Of a stretch of 64,000 bases of DNA, positions 8,796-16,934 are shown piece after piece. The notes below the pieces were generated by a model that was not told where the DNA came from, did not search any database, and saw only the letters and a program-made list of their open reading frames with translations. The stretch's first letter is position 1, and every line of letters begins with the position of its first letter. Position numbers and translations under genes: made by a program. This DNA comes from CAILZL01 sp050248275. Its GTDB lineage: Bacteria > Pseudomonadota > Gammaproteobacteria > Steroidobacterales > Steroidobacteraceae. The stretch covers positions 82,065-146,064 of the forward strand of contig JBFWSR010000007.1 of assembly GCA_050248275.1 (NCBI GenBank), written 5' to 3'.

Positions 8796-10271
8796 GTGCA
8801 AAAGCGATACTTCGACGTCGTCGTGATGGGTTGCGGTGCAGCGGGTCTTTCCGCAGCGGTTGCCGCTGCCGAGCAGGGCCTTTCTGTTGCAGTGCTGGAG
8901 CGCGCGACGGCTGTCGAACGCGGTGGCCAGACTCGCTTTACCGAAGCGTATCTGCGCATGAAGAGTCATCATGAAGTCACCGACGATTTCGAGACCTTGC
9001 TGGCAGCCAATTCCGGCCATTATCTCGACCCTGATCTGGTTGGTGAAATGGCGGAAGAACGCAGCAGCTGGTCAGCGCAGACAAAGGCGCTGCCGTTCGC
9101 CGATGTCGGCGTGATCGAATCATTCTCTGCAGCGGTCCCGGCGACGATCGAATGGCTGCAGAATCTTGGTATCCGTTTCGATTTTCTGCCGACGCAGTTT
9201 CTCACGAAATCACAGCCGCGCCTGCTGCCTGTCGGCGGCGGGCTGGCCATGGTCGATGTGCTTGCCGCGCGTGCCGAACAACTGGGCGTCGAATTTTTTT
9301 ATGAGACCACGGGACGTGAATTGTTGTTGAGCGACATCGATATGGTTACGGGCATCCGTGCAGTCAGTCGTACGCAAGGCACGATGGAGTTTCAGGGCGA
9401 CGTAGTGCTTGCCAGCGGTGGTTTTGAAGGCAATGCGGAAATGCTGGCGCGTTACATCGGCCCGCGCTCGGTCTATCTGCGTCCGGTATGCAAGGGCGGT
9501 TTCTACAATCGTGGCGAGGGTATCTCCATGGCGCTGGCCATCGGTGCGGCGCCGGCAGGAGAGTTCGGCAGCTACCATGCGGAGCCTGTCGATCCACGTT
9601 CCGGCGTATCGGAACCCTCCATTTTCATCTTTCCCTATGGAGTGCTGGTCAATCGTCACGGTCAGCGTTTTACCGACGAAGCGCCGGGTACCGTCGATGC
9701 ATGGTACGAGCGGGTGACCCGCCGTATCTTTGAGCAGCCCGAGGGAATGGCGTGGGTTGTTCTCGATCAGCGCGTCAAGGACATACCCAACTACAGACTC
9801 GGAATTCGTACCGACCAGCCGGCGATTGAAGCACCGACACTCGATCTGCTGGCTGAAAAACTGGATATTCCGGCTCACGCACTGGTTGCAACTGTGCACG
9901 CGTACAACGCTGGTTGTCGTACTGCCGCCTTTCGGCCGCTCGAACTTGATGGCCAGTCCACCGTGGGCATTGAACCGCGAAAAAGCAATTGGGCCTATCC
10001 GCTTGATCGTCCGCCCTACATTGCCTATCCGATTGTATCCGCCAACGTGTTTACTTTTGGCGGTCTCAAGATCGATCCCAACGGTCGGGTGCTTAATGGT
10101 GATGGCAATCCCATCGGTGGACTGTATGCCGCCGGTGAGACGGTAGGAATGTATTTCGACAATTACACCGGCGCGACCTCGGTCTTGAAGGCGCTGGTAT
10201 TCGGTCGACTGGGTGCATTGTTTGCAGCAGCCGGCAAGCGACGGGAAGCACATGGCGGCACGCCGGCATGA
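8796..10271 (+). CDS. FAD-dependent dehydrogenase, fumarate reductase/KstD/TcuA superfamily
   Basis: A 491-aa flavoprotein. The N-terminal dinucleotide motif is VVVMGCGAAGLSAAVAAAEQG, and the C-terminal FAD contact is GGLYAAGETVGMYFDNYTGA. The superfamily includes fumarate reductase flavoproteins, 3-ketosteroid delta-1-dehydrogenases and tricarballylate dehydrogenase TcuA; the C-terminal segment is closest in style to TcuA-type proteins. A GTG start at 8796 follows AAAGGGG ten bases upstream. A 126-bp gap precedes it, so it may have its own promoter. In context it could desaturate an alicyclic ring ahead of aromatisation, but this is inference. It is followed immediately by an SDR. Confidence 0.8.
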   Translation: MQKRYFDVVVMGCGAAGLSAAVAAAEQGLSVAVLERATAVERGGQTRFTEAYLRMKSHHEVTDDFETLLAANSGHYLDPDLVGEMAEERSSWSAQTKALPFADVGVIESFSAAVPATIEWLQNLGIRFDFLPTQFLTKSQPRLLPVGGGLAMVDVLAARAEQLGVEFFYETTGRELLLSDIDMVTGIRAVSRTQGTMEFQGDVVLASGGFEGNAEMLARYIGPRSVYLRPVCKGGFYNRGEGISMALAIGAAPAGEFGSYHAEPVDPRSGVSEPSIFIFPYGVLVNRHGQRFTDEAPGTVDAWYERVTRRIFEQPEGMAWVVLDQRVKDIPNYRLGIRTDQPAIEAPTLDLLAEKLDIPAHALVATVHAYNAGCRTAAFRPLELDGQSTVGIEPRKSNWAYPLDRPPYIAYPIVSANVFTFGGLKIDPNGRVLNGDGNPIGGLYAAGETVGMYFDNYTGATSVLKALVFGRLGALFAAAGKRREAHGGTPA

Positions 10272-10278
10272 GGCGCAT

Positions 10279-11022
10279 GTGAGCACGGTGGTGGTGACCG
10301 GCGCAGCCGGGATCATTGGCGCTGCCATTTGTCGCAGGTTGTTGGCCGACGGCCAGAGGGTTGTGGGCGTTGATGTGCCGGCACGGGCGCCAGCCGAGCT
10401 TGGCGAAATGCCGGGACTTGACTGGCGGCAATGTGACGTGACTGATCGCATGGCGGTTGAAGACACTGTCAATGACATTGAATCCACGCTGGGTGTTATC
10501 AGCGGGTTGGTCAATGTGGCCGGAGTGACTTCCCTGGGCAGCGCGCTCGCGCTTGAAGAGGCCGAGTACGACCGGGTGATGCGCATCAACATCAAGGGCA
10601 GTTTGTTGCCATGCCAGAGTGTCGCCAGACGCATGGTTGCGCGTCGCAAGGGAGCCATCGTGAACATGGGTTCGGTGGTTGGCAAGAATGGCGGCAATGC
10701 ACGTTCCTGGCTGGAGCCGGCCGAGCTTGAGGTGGCGGCCAACGTTGCCTATGGCATGTCGAAAGCGGCCGTACACGCCATGACATTTTTCATGGCAAAG
10801 GAATTCGCACCATATGGGATTCGTGTTAACGCCGTGGCGCCCGGTCCCATCCAGACGCCCATGACGACAGTGTTTCCCGAGACACTGAAGAACTTGATTC
10901 CATTGGGCCGAATGGGGCGGGCTGACGATGTCTGCGAAGCCGTCGCTTTCTTGTTGTCGGATCGTGCGGGGTTCATCAGCGGCGAAATTTTAGATGTCAA
11001 CGGCGCGTTATGGTGCGATTGA
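10279..11022 (+). CDS. Short-chain dehydrogenase/reductase
   Basis: A 247-aa classical SDR. The cofactor loop is TGAAGIIGAAI, followed by the structural Asn in NVAGVTSLG, catalytic Ser in NMGSVVGKNGG and YGMSK (Tyr and Lys of the active site); the C-terminal segment LLSDRAGFISGEILDVNGA is typical. These enzymes interconvert alcohols and ketones with NAD(P). The GTG at 10279 is selected: it stands eight bases after the previous stop, with AGGCG before it, and gives the usual family length. An ATG at 10252 overlapping the upstream gene is possible. Together with the flavoprotein it would process a ring hydroxyl or ketone. Confidence 0.9.
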   Translation: MSTVVVTGAAGIIGAAICRRLLADGQRVVGVDVPARAPAELGEMPGLDWRQCDVTDRMAVEDTVNDIESTLGVISGLVNVAGVTSLGSALALEEAEYDRVMRINIKGSLLPCQSVARRMVARRKGAIVNMGSVVGKNGGNARSWLEPAELEVAANVAYGMSKAAVHAMTFFMAKEFAPYGIRVNAVAPGPIQTPMTTVFPETLKNLIPLGRMGRADDVCEAVAFLLSDRAGFISGEILDVNGALWCD

Positions 11023-11048
11023 AACGATTCTTGTGATGCGGTGGGAAA

Positions 11049-11624
11049 ATGAACAGTCTCTATTTAGTGCTTGATATGCAGAACGATCTCGTGCACCCGG
11101 AAGGCGCCAGCGGCGCGTCGCCTCTTGGGCGACAGATCATCGAGCGCGACATCATCATGCGGACAACTGCGGCCATCGCCAGAGCGCGTTCAGCGGGATG
11201 CAGGGTTGGCTTTGTGCGAGTGGCGTTCAGTGCGGATCATCGGGAGATTGATCCGCGGTCGCCAGTGTTCGGTCCCATACGCAAGAACGGCATCCTGAAA
11301 ATGGGTTCCTGGGGCGCCCAGGTTCACGAATCCCTTGGCGCTACGGCGGGTGACTGGGATGTGGTCAAACATCGTGTTTCTCCTTTTTTCGGCACGGCAC
11401 TTGAACTTCTGATCCGCACCGAGCGAATCGAACGTATCTATTGCAGCGGCGTGAGTACCCAGGCAGTCGTTCAGGCCGCCATCCGCGATGGGCATGACCG
11501 GGACCTTGAGATGGTGTTGTTCGAGGATTGCTGTGCGGCGCACTCTGCAGAAGAGCATCGCAACTCGATCGCGAGCCTTGGCAGGTTCTGTACGGTAACC
11601 AATTCAGAGTTGGTTTTTAAATGA
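11049..11624 (+). CDS. Isochorismatase-like hydrolase lacking the usual catalytic cysteine
   Basis: A 191-aa isochorismatase-fold protein. The conserved Asp is in LVLDMQNDLV near the N terminus and the Lys is in VVKHRVSPFFGT. The third catalytic position, a cysteine in the nicotinamidase/cysteine-hydrolase branch (GVATxxCV), reads GVSTQAVV here, so the cysteine is replaced by valine. This argues against a thiol amidase and leaves isochorismatase-like ether or ester hydrolysis, or a non-enzymatic role. It begins 26 bp after the SDR with GGTGGGAAA just upstream and is probably cotranscribed. The substrate is unknown. Confidence 0.85.
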   Translation: MNSLYLVLDMQNDLVHPEGASGASPLGRQIIERDIIMRTTAAIARARSAGCRVGFVRVAFSADHREIDPRSPVFGPIRKNGILKMGSWGAQVHESLGATAGDWDVVKHRVSPFFGTALELLIRTERIERIYCSGVSTQAVVQAAIRDGHDRDLEMVLFEDCCAAHSAEEHRNSIASLGRFCTVTNSELVFK

Positions 11625-11656
11625 TGTTGAGAAATTGATGTCTGGATGCCCGATGT

Positions 11657-11671
11657 TGGCTGCATTTCTGC
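11657..11671 (+). promoter_or_regulatory. Possible weak sigma-54 promoter before TonB receptor
   Basis: TGGCTGCATTTCTGC has GG at 11658-11659 and GC at 11670-11671 with the required ten-base spacing, but the -24 element departs from TGGCAC at two positions. It lies about 40 bp before the TonB receptor start, in an 87-bp gap. Confidence 0.3.
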
Positions 11672-11711
11672 AGACAGAGATAAATAACTTGCATGATCCA
11701 GGGGAATATTC

Positions 11712-14072
11712 ATGAATACTCAGCTAGCCAGGTCTTCAGTGTGCGGAATCACGGGCAGTCAGCCGTATCGGAATGCGTCGATTGTTCTGGGATCGTTGCT
11801 GGCGTTCAGTCATGTGCCAGCGCTCGCAGCGACATCGAACGATGGTGTTAAAAGCGATGAAGTCAGGCTCGAGGAAATTGTTGTCACTGCCCAGAAACGA
11901 TCGGAGTCGATCAACTCCGTGCCCATGTCGATATCCGCGATGACGGGCGATCAATTGCTCGAGCAAGGCATTGCCAATACCAGCGATCTGGCCAAGGTGA
12001 TCCCGGGATTCACCTTCGCCCAGTCGGCTTACAGTGCGCCTGTTTACAGTTTGCGTGGCGTGGGTTTCTATGATTACAGCATCGGTGCGGCGCCGACCGT
12101 CAGCGTGTATGTCGATGAGGCGCCTTTGCCATTTTCCACCATGACCCGCGGCGCCGGTTTTGACCTGCAGCGGGTCGAAGTGCTGAAGGGGCCCCAAGGC
12201 ACCTTGTTCGGTTCCAATTCGACTGGCGGCGCAGTGAACTACATCGCCGCCAGGCCCGGCAAGGAATTCGAAGCCGGTGTCGATGCCAGCTATGGCAACT
12301 ACAGTGTCTGGAATGTCGGTGGTTTTGTCTCCGGACCATTGGCGGAAACGCTTTCTGCACGTGTTGCGCTTCGTCACGAAGGTTCGGGCAACTGGCAATA
12401 CAGCTCCACCCGAAATGAAAAACTGGGCTCAAAGGATTTCACCCAGGGCAGGTTTGTTCTCGATTGGCGTCCCAGCGATAGCGTGAGGACGGAGATCACC
12501 CTTAGCGGTTTCAATGACAAATCCGATGCGCAGGCAGCGCAGCTTGTCCAGGTTAATCCACTGATACCCCCGTTTGTCAGTCCGGCATTATCGACCCTGC
12601 CGCTGGCGAACCAGAATGCGCGCGTGGCTGACTGGACTGCGGGTCTCAACCCCAGTCATGACGATACCCAATTTCAAAGCGTGGCGCGCATCGACTACGA
12701 CATTCAGGACAACCTGACTCTTACATCATTGACATCATATTCCCACTACAAGCAGAACGATGTCGTCGATCCGGATGGTACCGCCCTGAAGCTCGCGGAT
12801 ACCGTTGATGTCGGCACCATCAATGCCTTTTCCGAGGAGCTGCGGCTGTCCGGGGAGAGTGGCAGCGCTCACTGGATAGTTGGCGGCATTCACGAGTCCA
12901 ACCGTGTCTATGAAGCGCAATATCTGAATGCGTCCGATGCTTCCGGGTTCAGGTCGTTCAATATCGTTTTTAGCGTGCCGACTCCGGATGCAACGCCCAT
13001 TTATGCAACACAAAGATTCAAGACCAGTGCGGCTTTCGGCAACCTGGACTATGACCTCGGCGACCGGGTTACCGTTCACGGCGGCGTGCGTTACACCAAG
13101 ACCAATATCACCTTTGACGGTTGCACCGGGAATTCGGGCAATGGTGGTCTTGGTCAGGGGTTGAGCATCATTTTGGGTTCCTTGAGCGTGCCGGTCTCCT
13201 TTCCGCCGGGTTCTTGCACGACGCTTGATGCCAATCTTCAGCCCGGCATCAGTCACCAGGAACTGGATCAAAACAATGTTTCGTGGCGCGCGGGCGTGGA
13301 CTTCAAGCCTGCCGAAGGCAAACTGCTCTACCTCAATATCAGCAAAGGCTACAAATCAGGAAGCTTCCCGACGCTGCCGACCACATCCACGGCCCAGAAC
13401 CTGCCAGCAAGCCAGGAAGGCTTGCTGGCCTATGAAGCGGGCTTCAAGTTGGGGTTGCTGGATCATACGCTGCAAGTGGATGGCGCTGTCTTTTACTACG
13501 ACTACAGCGATAAGCAGATTCAGGGCAGCGTTGTGTTGAATCCCAACATATTCGGACCACTCAACAATCTCATCAATATTCCCAAGTCCAGCGTCAAGGG
13601 CGCCGAATTGCAAGTGAACTGGACTCCGGTACGAGGACTGAAGCTGAGCGTTGGCGGCACCTACCTGAAAACTTATATCGACGATTTCACCAATTTTGAT
13701 CCTTATGGAGTGCAGAAAAACTTCAAAGGAGAGTCCTTCCCCAATACGCCGAAGTGGCAGGCTGTGGCAGATGCCCAATACACCTGGTCGCTGAGCAATT
13801 CACTCAATGGCTTCGGTGGCGGTGGTCTCACCTATCATTCCAGGACAAATTCAGCGCTGGGTGAGTACGAGATTCTCGGGGTGAATGCCTATACGCTTCT
13901 GGATCTGCGCGCAGGTGTTGCCAGTAGTAGCGACAAGTGGCGGCTGACCTTGTGGGGACGCAACGTGACCAACAAATATTATTGGAGCAATGCCTACAAG
14001 ATCGCTGACATCACTTCTCGATTCACGGGAATGCCGGCAACCTATGGTGCCTCCATTTCTGTCCGTTTCTGA
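11712..14072 (+). CDS. TonB-dependent outer-membrane receptor
   Basis: A 786-aa receptor. A signal peptide ends near residue 40 (LGSLLAFSHVPALAA), followed by the TonB box region EEIVVTAQKRSESINSVPMS and the plug domain (PGFTFAQSAYSAPVYSLRGVG, VEVLKGPQGTLFGSNSTGGAVN). A beta-barrel fills the rest and the chain ends in an aromatic residue (SISVRF), as outer-membrane barrels do. This EIVVTAQKR class is expanded in bacteria that degrade steroids, terpenes and polyaromatics (family knowledge). A strong AGGGGAATATTC precedes the ATG. It lies inside the catabolic region, so uptake of the pathway substrate is the simplest role. Confidence 0.93.
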   Translation: MNTQLARSSVCGITGSQPYRNASIVLGSLLAFSHVPALAATSNDGVKSDEVRLEEIVVTAQKRSESINSVPMSISAMTGDQLLEQGIANTSDLAKVIPGFTFAQSAYSAPVYSLRGVGFYDYSIGAAPTVSVYVDEAPLPFSTMTRGAGFDLQRVEVLKGPQGTLFGSNSTGGAVNYIAARPGKEFEAGVDASYGNYSVWNVGGFVSGPLAETLSARVALRHEGSGNWQYSSTRNEKLGSKDFTQGRFVLDWRPSDSVRTEITLSGFNDKSDAQAAQLVQVNPLIPPFVSPALSTLPLANQNARVADWTAGLNPSHDDTQFQSVARIDYDIQDNLTLTSLTSYSHYKQNDVVDPDGTALKLADTVDVGTINAFSEELRLSGESGSAHWIVGGIHESNRVYEAQYLNASDASGFRSFNIVFSVPTPDATPIYATQRFKTSAAFGNLDYDLGDRVTVHGGVRYTKTNITFDGCTGNSGNGGLGQGLSIILGSLSVPVSFPPGSCTTLDANLQPGISHQELDQNNVSWRAGVDFKPAEGKLLYLNISKGYKSGSFPTLPTTSTAQNLPASQEGLLAYEAGFKLGLLDHTLQVDGAVFYYDYSDKQIQGSVVLNPNIFGPLNNLINIPKSSVKGAELQVNWTPVRGLKLSVGGTYLKTYIDDFTNFDPYGVQKNFKGESFPNTPKWQAVADAQYTWSLSNSLNGFGGGGLTYHSRTNSALGEYEILGVNAYTLLDLRAGVASSSDKWRLTLWGRNVTNKYYWSNAYKIADITSRFTGMPATYGASISVRF

Positions 14073-14162
14073 TCTGTTATCAACCGGCGAGAGTCCGAGT
14101 CCCGTCGGCATGGAACGCTGGCGGGTGTGCAATGACTTTCGCGTGATCCAGGAAGAGTTCAT

Positions 14163-15083
14163 GTGGCGAGAATCGTGTATGAGATGGATGGTATGGCGTT
14201 AACACCCGCGACGACGCTTCAGGCGGCATTATGCGAGGAAAATCCTCTGCAGATCGTCGGCACAATCAACGCGTATACAGCGCGGTTGGCACAGGTCAGC
14301 GGATTCCGGGCCATTTATCTGTCCGGCGGTGGGGTTGCTGCGAATTCTCTGGGTTTGCCGGATCTCGGCATCAGCACCATGGATGACGTGTTGACGGATA
14401 TTCGCCGCATCACCGATGCCTGTTCATTGCCGCTTCTGGTGGACGCGGATACAGGTTGGGGCGGCGCTTTCAATATCGCGCGCACTGTCAGGTCATTTAT
14501 CAAGTTCGGCGCAGCGGGATTGCATATCGAGGATCAGGTACAGTCCAAGCGTTGCGGTCATCGTCCGGGAAAGGAGATCGTATCCAGGAACGAAATGGTG
14601 GACCGCGTGAAGGCGGCAGTGGATGCCAGAACGAATCACGACTTTGTCATCATGGCGCGTACCGATGCACTGGCCGTGGAGGGAATCGACAGGGCGATTG
14701 AACGGGCGATAGCTTGTGTCGAGGCCGGTGCGGACATGGTTTTTCCCGAGGCCATGACGGAGCTGGCCATGTACCGACGCTTCAAGGATGCGGTCAAGGT
14801 TCCCATTCTCGCCAACATCACTGAATTCGGCCAGACGCCTTTATACACCCGGGATGAGCTGGGAGCGGTGGGCGTGGACATGGTGCTGCATTGCTGCTCA
14901 GCCTATCGCGCGATGAATGCCGCCGCACTCAACACCTATCAGGCAATCCGTCGCGATGGCACCCAAAAGAATGTTCTGTCCTCGATGCAAACACGCAGCG
15001 ACCTTTATCGCTATCTTGATTATCACGCTTACGAAGACAAGCTTGATGAATTGTTTGCTGCTGGCAGGCCCCCAGACGCGTGA
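14163..15083 (+). CDS. Isocitrate lyase/PEP mutase family protein, methylisocitrate lyase-like
   Basis: A 306-aa protein closely resembling PrpB. It has the metal-binding VDADTGWGG, the catalytic loop KRCGHRPGKEIV, the segment DFVIMARTDALAVEG, and the C-terminal GTQKNVLSSMQTRSDLY. PrpB splits 2-methylisocitrate into pyruvate and succinate in the methylcitrate cycle. No prpC or prpD is beside it, so it may be a recruited paralogue acting on a related 2-hydroxy-tricarboxylate of this pathway. GTG at 14163 is preferred since GGAAGAG stands five bases upstream; the ATG at 14193 is an alternative. It lies 90 bp after the TonB receptor. Confidence 0.85.
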   Translation: MARIVYEMDGMALTPATTLQAALCEENPLQIVGTINAYTARLAQVSGFRAIYLSGGGVAANSLGLPDLGISTMDDVLTDIRRITDACSLPLLVDADTGWGGAFNIARTVRSFIKFGAAGLHIEDQVQSKRCGHRPGKEIVSRNEMVDRVKAAVDARTNHDFVIMARTDALAVEGIDRAIERAIACVEAGADMVFPEAMTELAMYRRFKDAVKVPILANITEFGQTPLYTRDELGAVGVDMVLHCCSAYRAMNAAALNTYQAIRRDGTQKNVLSSMQTRSDLYRYLDYHAYEDKLDELFAAGRPPDA

Positions 15084-15106
15084 GCCGCCAGTTGGTCATG
15101 ATTCGC

Positions 15107-15133
15107 GAATGCCCATACATGTATGTGGCATTC
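15107..15133. promoter_or_regulatory. Inverted repeat upstream of the ETF operon
   Basis: GAATGCC at 15107-15113 pairs with GGCATTC at 15127-15133, and the loop itself contains the palindrome ATACATGTAT. It lies in the 97-bp gap between the PrpB-like gene and the ETF beta gene. It could be an operator or a weak hairpin; there is no T-run, so a terminator is unlikely. Confidence 0.35.
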
Positions 15134-15180
15134 ATGTCGTCAGCTATCACTGAATCACAGTTCGCAAATATATAGCCATC

Positions 15181-15927
15181 ATGAAGATATTGGTCGGGAT
15201 AAAACGCGTCGTCGATTACAACACCCGCATCAGGGTGAAAGCGGATGGCTCCGGCATCGATAAAGATGGCGTCAAGATGGCAATCAATCCGTTTGATGAA
15301 ATCGCTCTTGAAGAAGCCTTGCGCATCAAGGAGATGAGCATGGCGAGCGAAGTGGTGGTGGTCAGCATTGGCGTTAACGATGCCCAGCAACAATTACGCT
15401 CGGCGCTGGCAATGGGTGCGGATCGGGCAATTCTGGTCCATGCGGATGATCCTGTTGAACCGCTCCTGGCTGCAAGAATTTTCCACAAACTGATTGAGCG
15501 CGAAGACTTCGCTCTGGTTCTGCTCGGTAAGCAAGCCATCGATGACGACAACGGGCAAACCGGGCAGATGCTGGCCGCAATTTGGGGTCGTCCTCAGGCA
15601 ACCTTTGCTTCCAGGATGCATATCGAGGCAGGCAAGGTGCAGGTGGCGCGCGAAGTGGATTCAGGGCTGGAGACCATCGAGGTGGATTTGCCGGCGGTGG
15701 TCACTGCCGACCTGCGGCTTAATGAGCCTCGCTACGTAAAGCTGCCAGAAATCATGAAGGCAAAGAAAAAACCGCTGAGCATGATTTCTCTTGCTGAACT
15801 GGGCATTGGAATGACGCCGGGCTTCCGCACTGTTTTCACGGCACCGCCTCCGCCCCGACCCAAAGGCGTGATGGTCCAGGATGTCGCCTCACTGGTCGTC
15901 GTGCTCAGGCAGCGTGGAGTATTGTGA
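15181..15927 (+). CDS. etfB: Electron transfer flavoprotein beta subunit
   Basis: A 248-aa ETF beta subunit. It begins MKILVGIKRVVDYNTRIRVK and holds the AMP-binding region MGADRAILVHADD and LLGKQAIDDDNGQTGQMLAA; the recognition-loop signature VVTADLRLNEPRYVKLPEIM is close to the consensus. With the alpha subunit it accepts electrons from acyl-CoA dehydrogenases. Its last codons overlap the alpha-subunit ATG, so the two are translationally coupled. There is no strong ribosome site before the ATG. Its place in a catabolic region suggests a pathway-specific ETF rather than the general copy, which would lie elsewhere. Confidence 0.95.
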   Translation: MKILVGIKRVVDYNTRIRVKADGSGIDKDGVKMAINPFDEIALEEALRIKEMSMASEVVVVSIGVNDAQQQLRSALAMGADRAILVHADDPVEPLLAARIFHKLIEREDFALVLLGKQAIDDDNGQTGQMLAAIWGRPQATFASRMHIEAGKVQVAREVDSGLETIEVDLPAVVTADLRLNEPRYVKLPEIMKAKKKPLSMISLAELGIGMTPGFRTVFTAPPPPRPKGVMVQDVASLVVVLRQRGVL

Positions 15928-16865
15928 TGCTGAAGGCGCTGATCGTAGCGGAGCATTTTCAGGGCCAGCTCAGTCCCGGTGCTGCAAAATGCTTGGATTG
16001 TGCGGCCCGGCTCGGTGATGTTCCTGTTGATATTGTCGTTTGTGCGGATGACGCCGCTGCAGTTGCGGCGCAGGCGGCGACGCTTGCTGGCGTATCACGC
16101 ATCATCAAACTGGAACACCCTGCGTTTGCAAATCCGCTCGCTGCGCAACTCGTTCCGCCACTGGCAGTGTTGGTTGAGAGCTACAGCCATGTATTTGGAC
16201 CATCGAGTACTTTCGGCAAGGACTTGATGCCACGGCTGGCGGCATTGCTTGGAGTGGGGTTAATCAGCGATGTGATACAGGTGGAGTCGCCATACCGATT
16301 CCGCCGTCCAATTCATGCCGGCAATGCCGTGATTACAGTTGAAGCGTCACCGGAGCACAAGCTCATGGCGACGGTGCGTACTGCTGCGTTTCAGGCTGCA
16401 TCTCAAGGCGGCAATGCCAGCATTGAAAGTTTCGCGGTTACCGAGGCATTGCCAGCGCATACCCGTTTTGTCTCGCGATCCGGAGGTCAAAGCAATCGAC
16501 CGGATTTGCAGTCGGCAGCGCGTGTCGTGTCCGGTGGCCGTGCGCTCGGCAGCGTCGAGAATTTCAGAATGATCTATAGCCTTGCCGACAAGCTTGGTGC
16601 GGGTGTTGCCGCCTCGCGCGCAGCCGTAGATGCCGGATACGCGGACAACGACATGCAAGTGGGGCAGACGGGGAAAATCATTGCACCGGAACTCTATATT
16701 GCAGTGGGTATCTCCGGAGCAATTCAACATCTCACCGGGATAAGAGATGCGCGCACTGTAGTGGCAATCAACAAGGACCCAGAAGCGCCGATTTTCGAAT
16801 TGGCGGATGTCGGCCTGGTGGGCGACTTGTTTGACATTCTTCCGGAGCTTGAGCGGCAGTTGTAG
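15924..16865 (+). CDS. etfA: Electron transfer flavoprotein alpha subunit
   Basis: A 313-aa ETF alpha subunit. The C-terminal FAD domain is clear: VSGGRALGSVENFRMI, AASRAAVDAGY, QVGQTGKIIAPELYIAVGIS and AINKDPEAPIFELADVGLVGD. The N-terminal half is less conserved, as usual. It overlaps etfB by four bases (ATGA pattern) and is followed after 69 bp by ETF-ubiquinone oxidoreductase. Together the three genes make a complete route from acyl-CoA dehydrogenases to the quinone pool. It acts in the cytoplasm as a heterodimer with the beta subunit. Confidence 0.95.
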   Translation: MMLKALIVAEHFQGQLSPGAAKCLDCAARLGDVPVDIVVCADDAAAVAAQAATLAGVSRIIKLEHPAFANPLAAQLVPPLAVLVESYSHVFGPSSTFGKDLMPRLAALLGVGLISDVIQVESPYRFRRPIHAGNAVITVEASPEHKLMATVRTAAFQAASQGGNASIESFAVTEALPAHTRFVSRSGGQSNRPDLQSAARVVSGGRALGSVENFRMIYSLADKLGAGVAASRAAVDAGYADNDMQVGQTGKIIAPELYIAVGISGAIQHLTGIRDARTVVAINKDPEAPIFELADVGLVGDLFDILPELERQL

Positions 16866-16889
16866 GTGACGGTATGCAGTATCTGAGGA

Positions 16890-16904
16890 TGGAACGCCGT
16901 GTGC
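16890..16904 (+). promoter_or_regulatory. Possible sigma-54 promoter before ETF-ubiquinone oxidoreductase
   Basis: TGGAACGCCGTGTGC: GG at 16891-16892 and GC at 16903-16904 with ten bases between. It differs from TGGCACG-N4-TTGC at two positions. It lies about 30 bp before the ATG, which would give a very short leader. Confidence 0.4.
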
Positions 16905-16934
16905 CGATAAACCGTTTGCCATCGTGGACAAGAC

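Noticed and set aside
8796..10271. Naming the flavoprotein as 3-ketosteroid delta-1-dehydrogenase or tricarballylate dehydrogenase
   Set aside because: Only superfamily-level FAD motifs can be read with confidence; active-site residues for either substrate could not be verified by eye.
9210..10742. 510-codon open frame opposite the flavoprotein and SDR genes
   Set aside because: Antisense shadow crossing two well-supported genes; no homology.
14073..14162. Sigma-54 promoter before the PrpB-like gene
   Set aside because: GG and GC pairs occur but none with the ten-base spacing.
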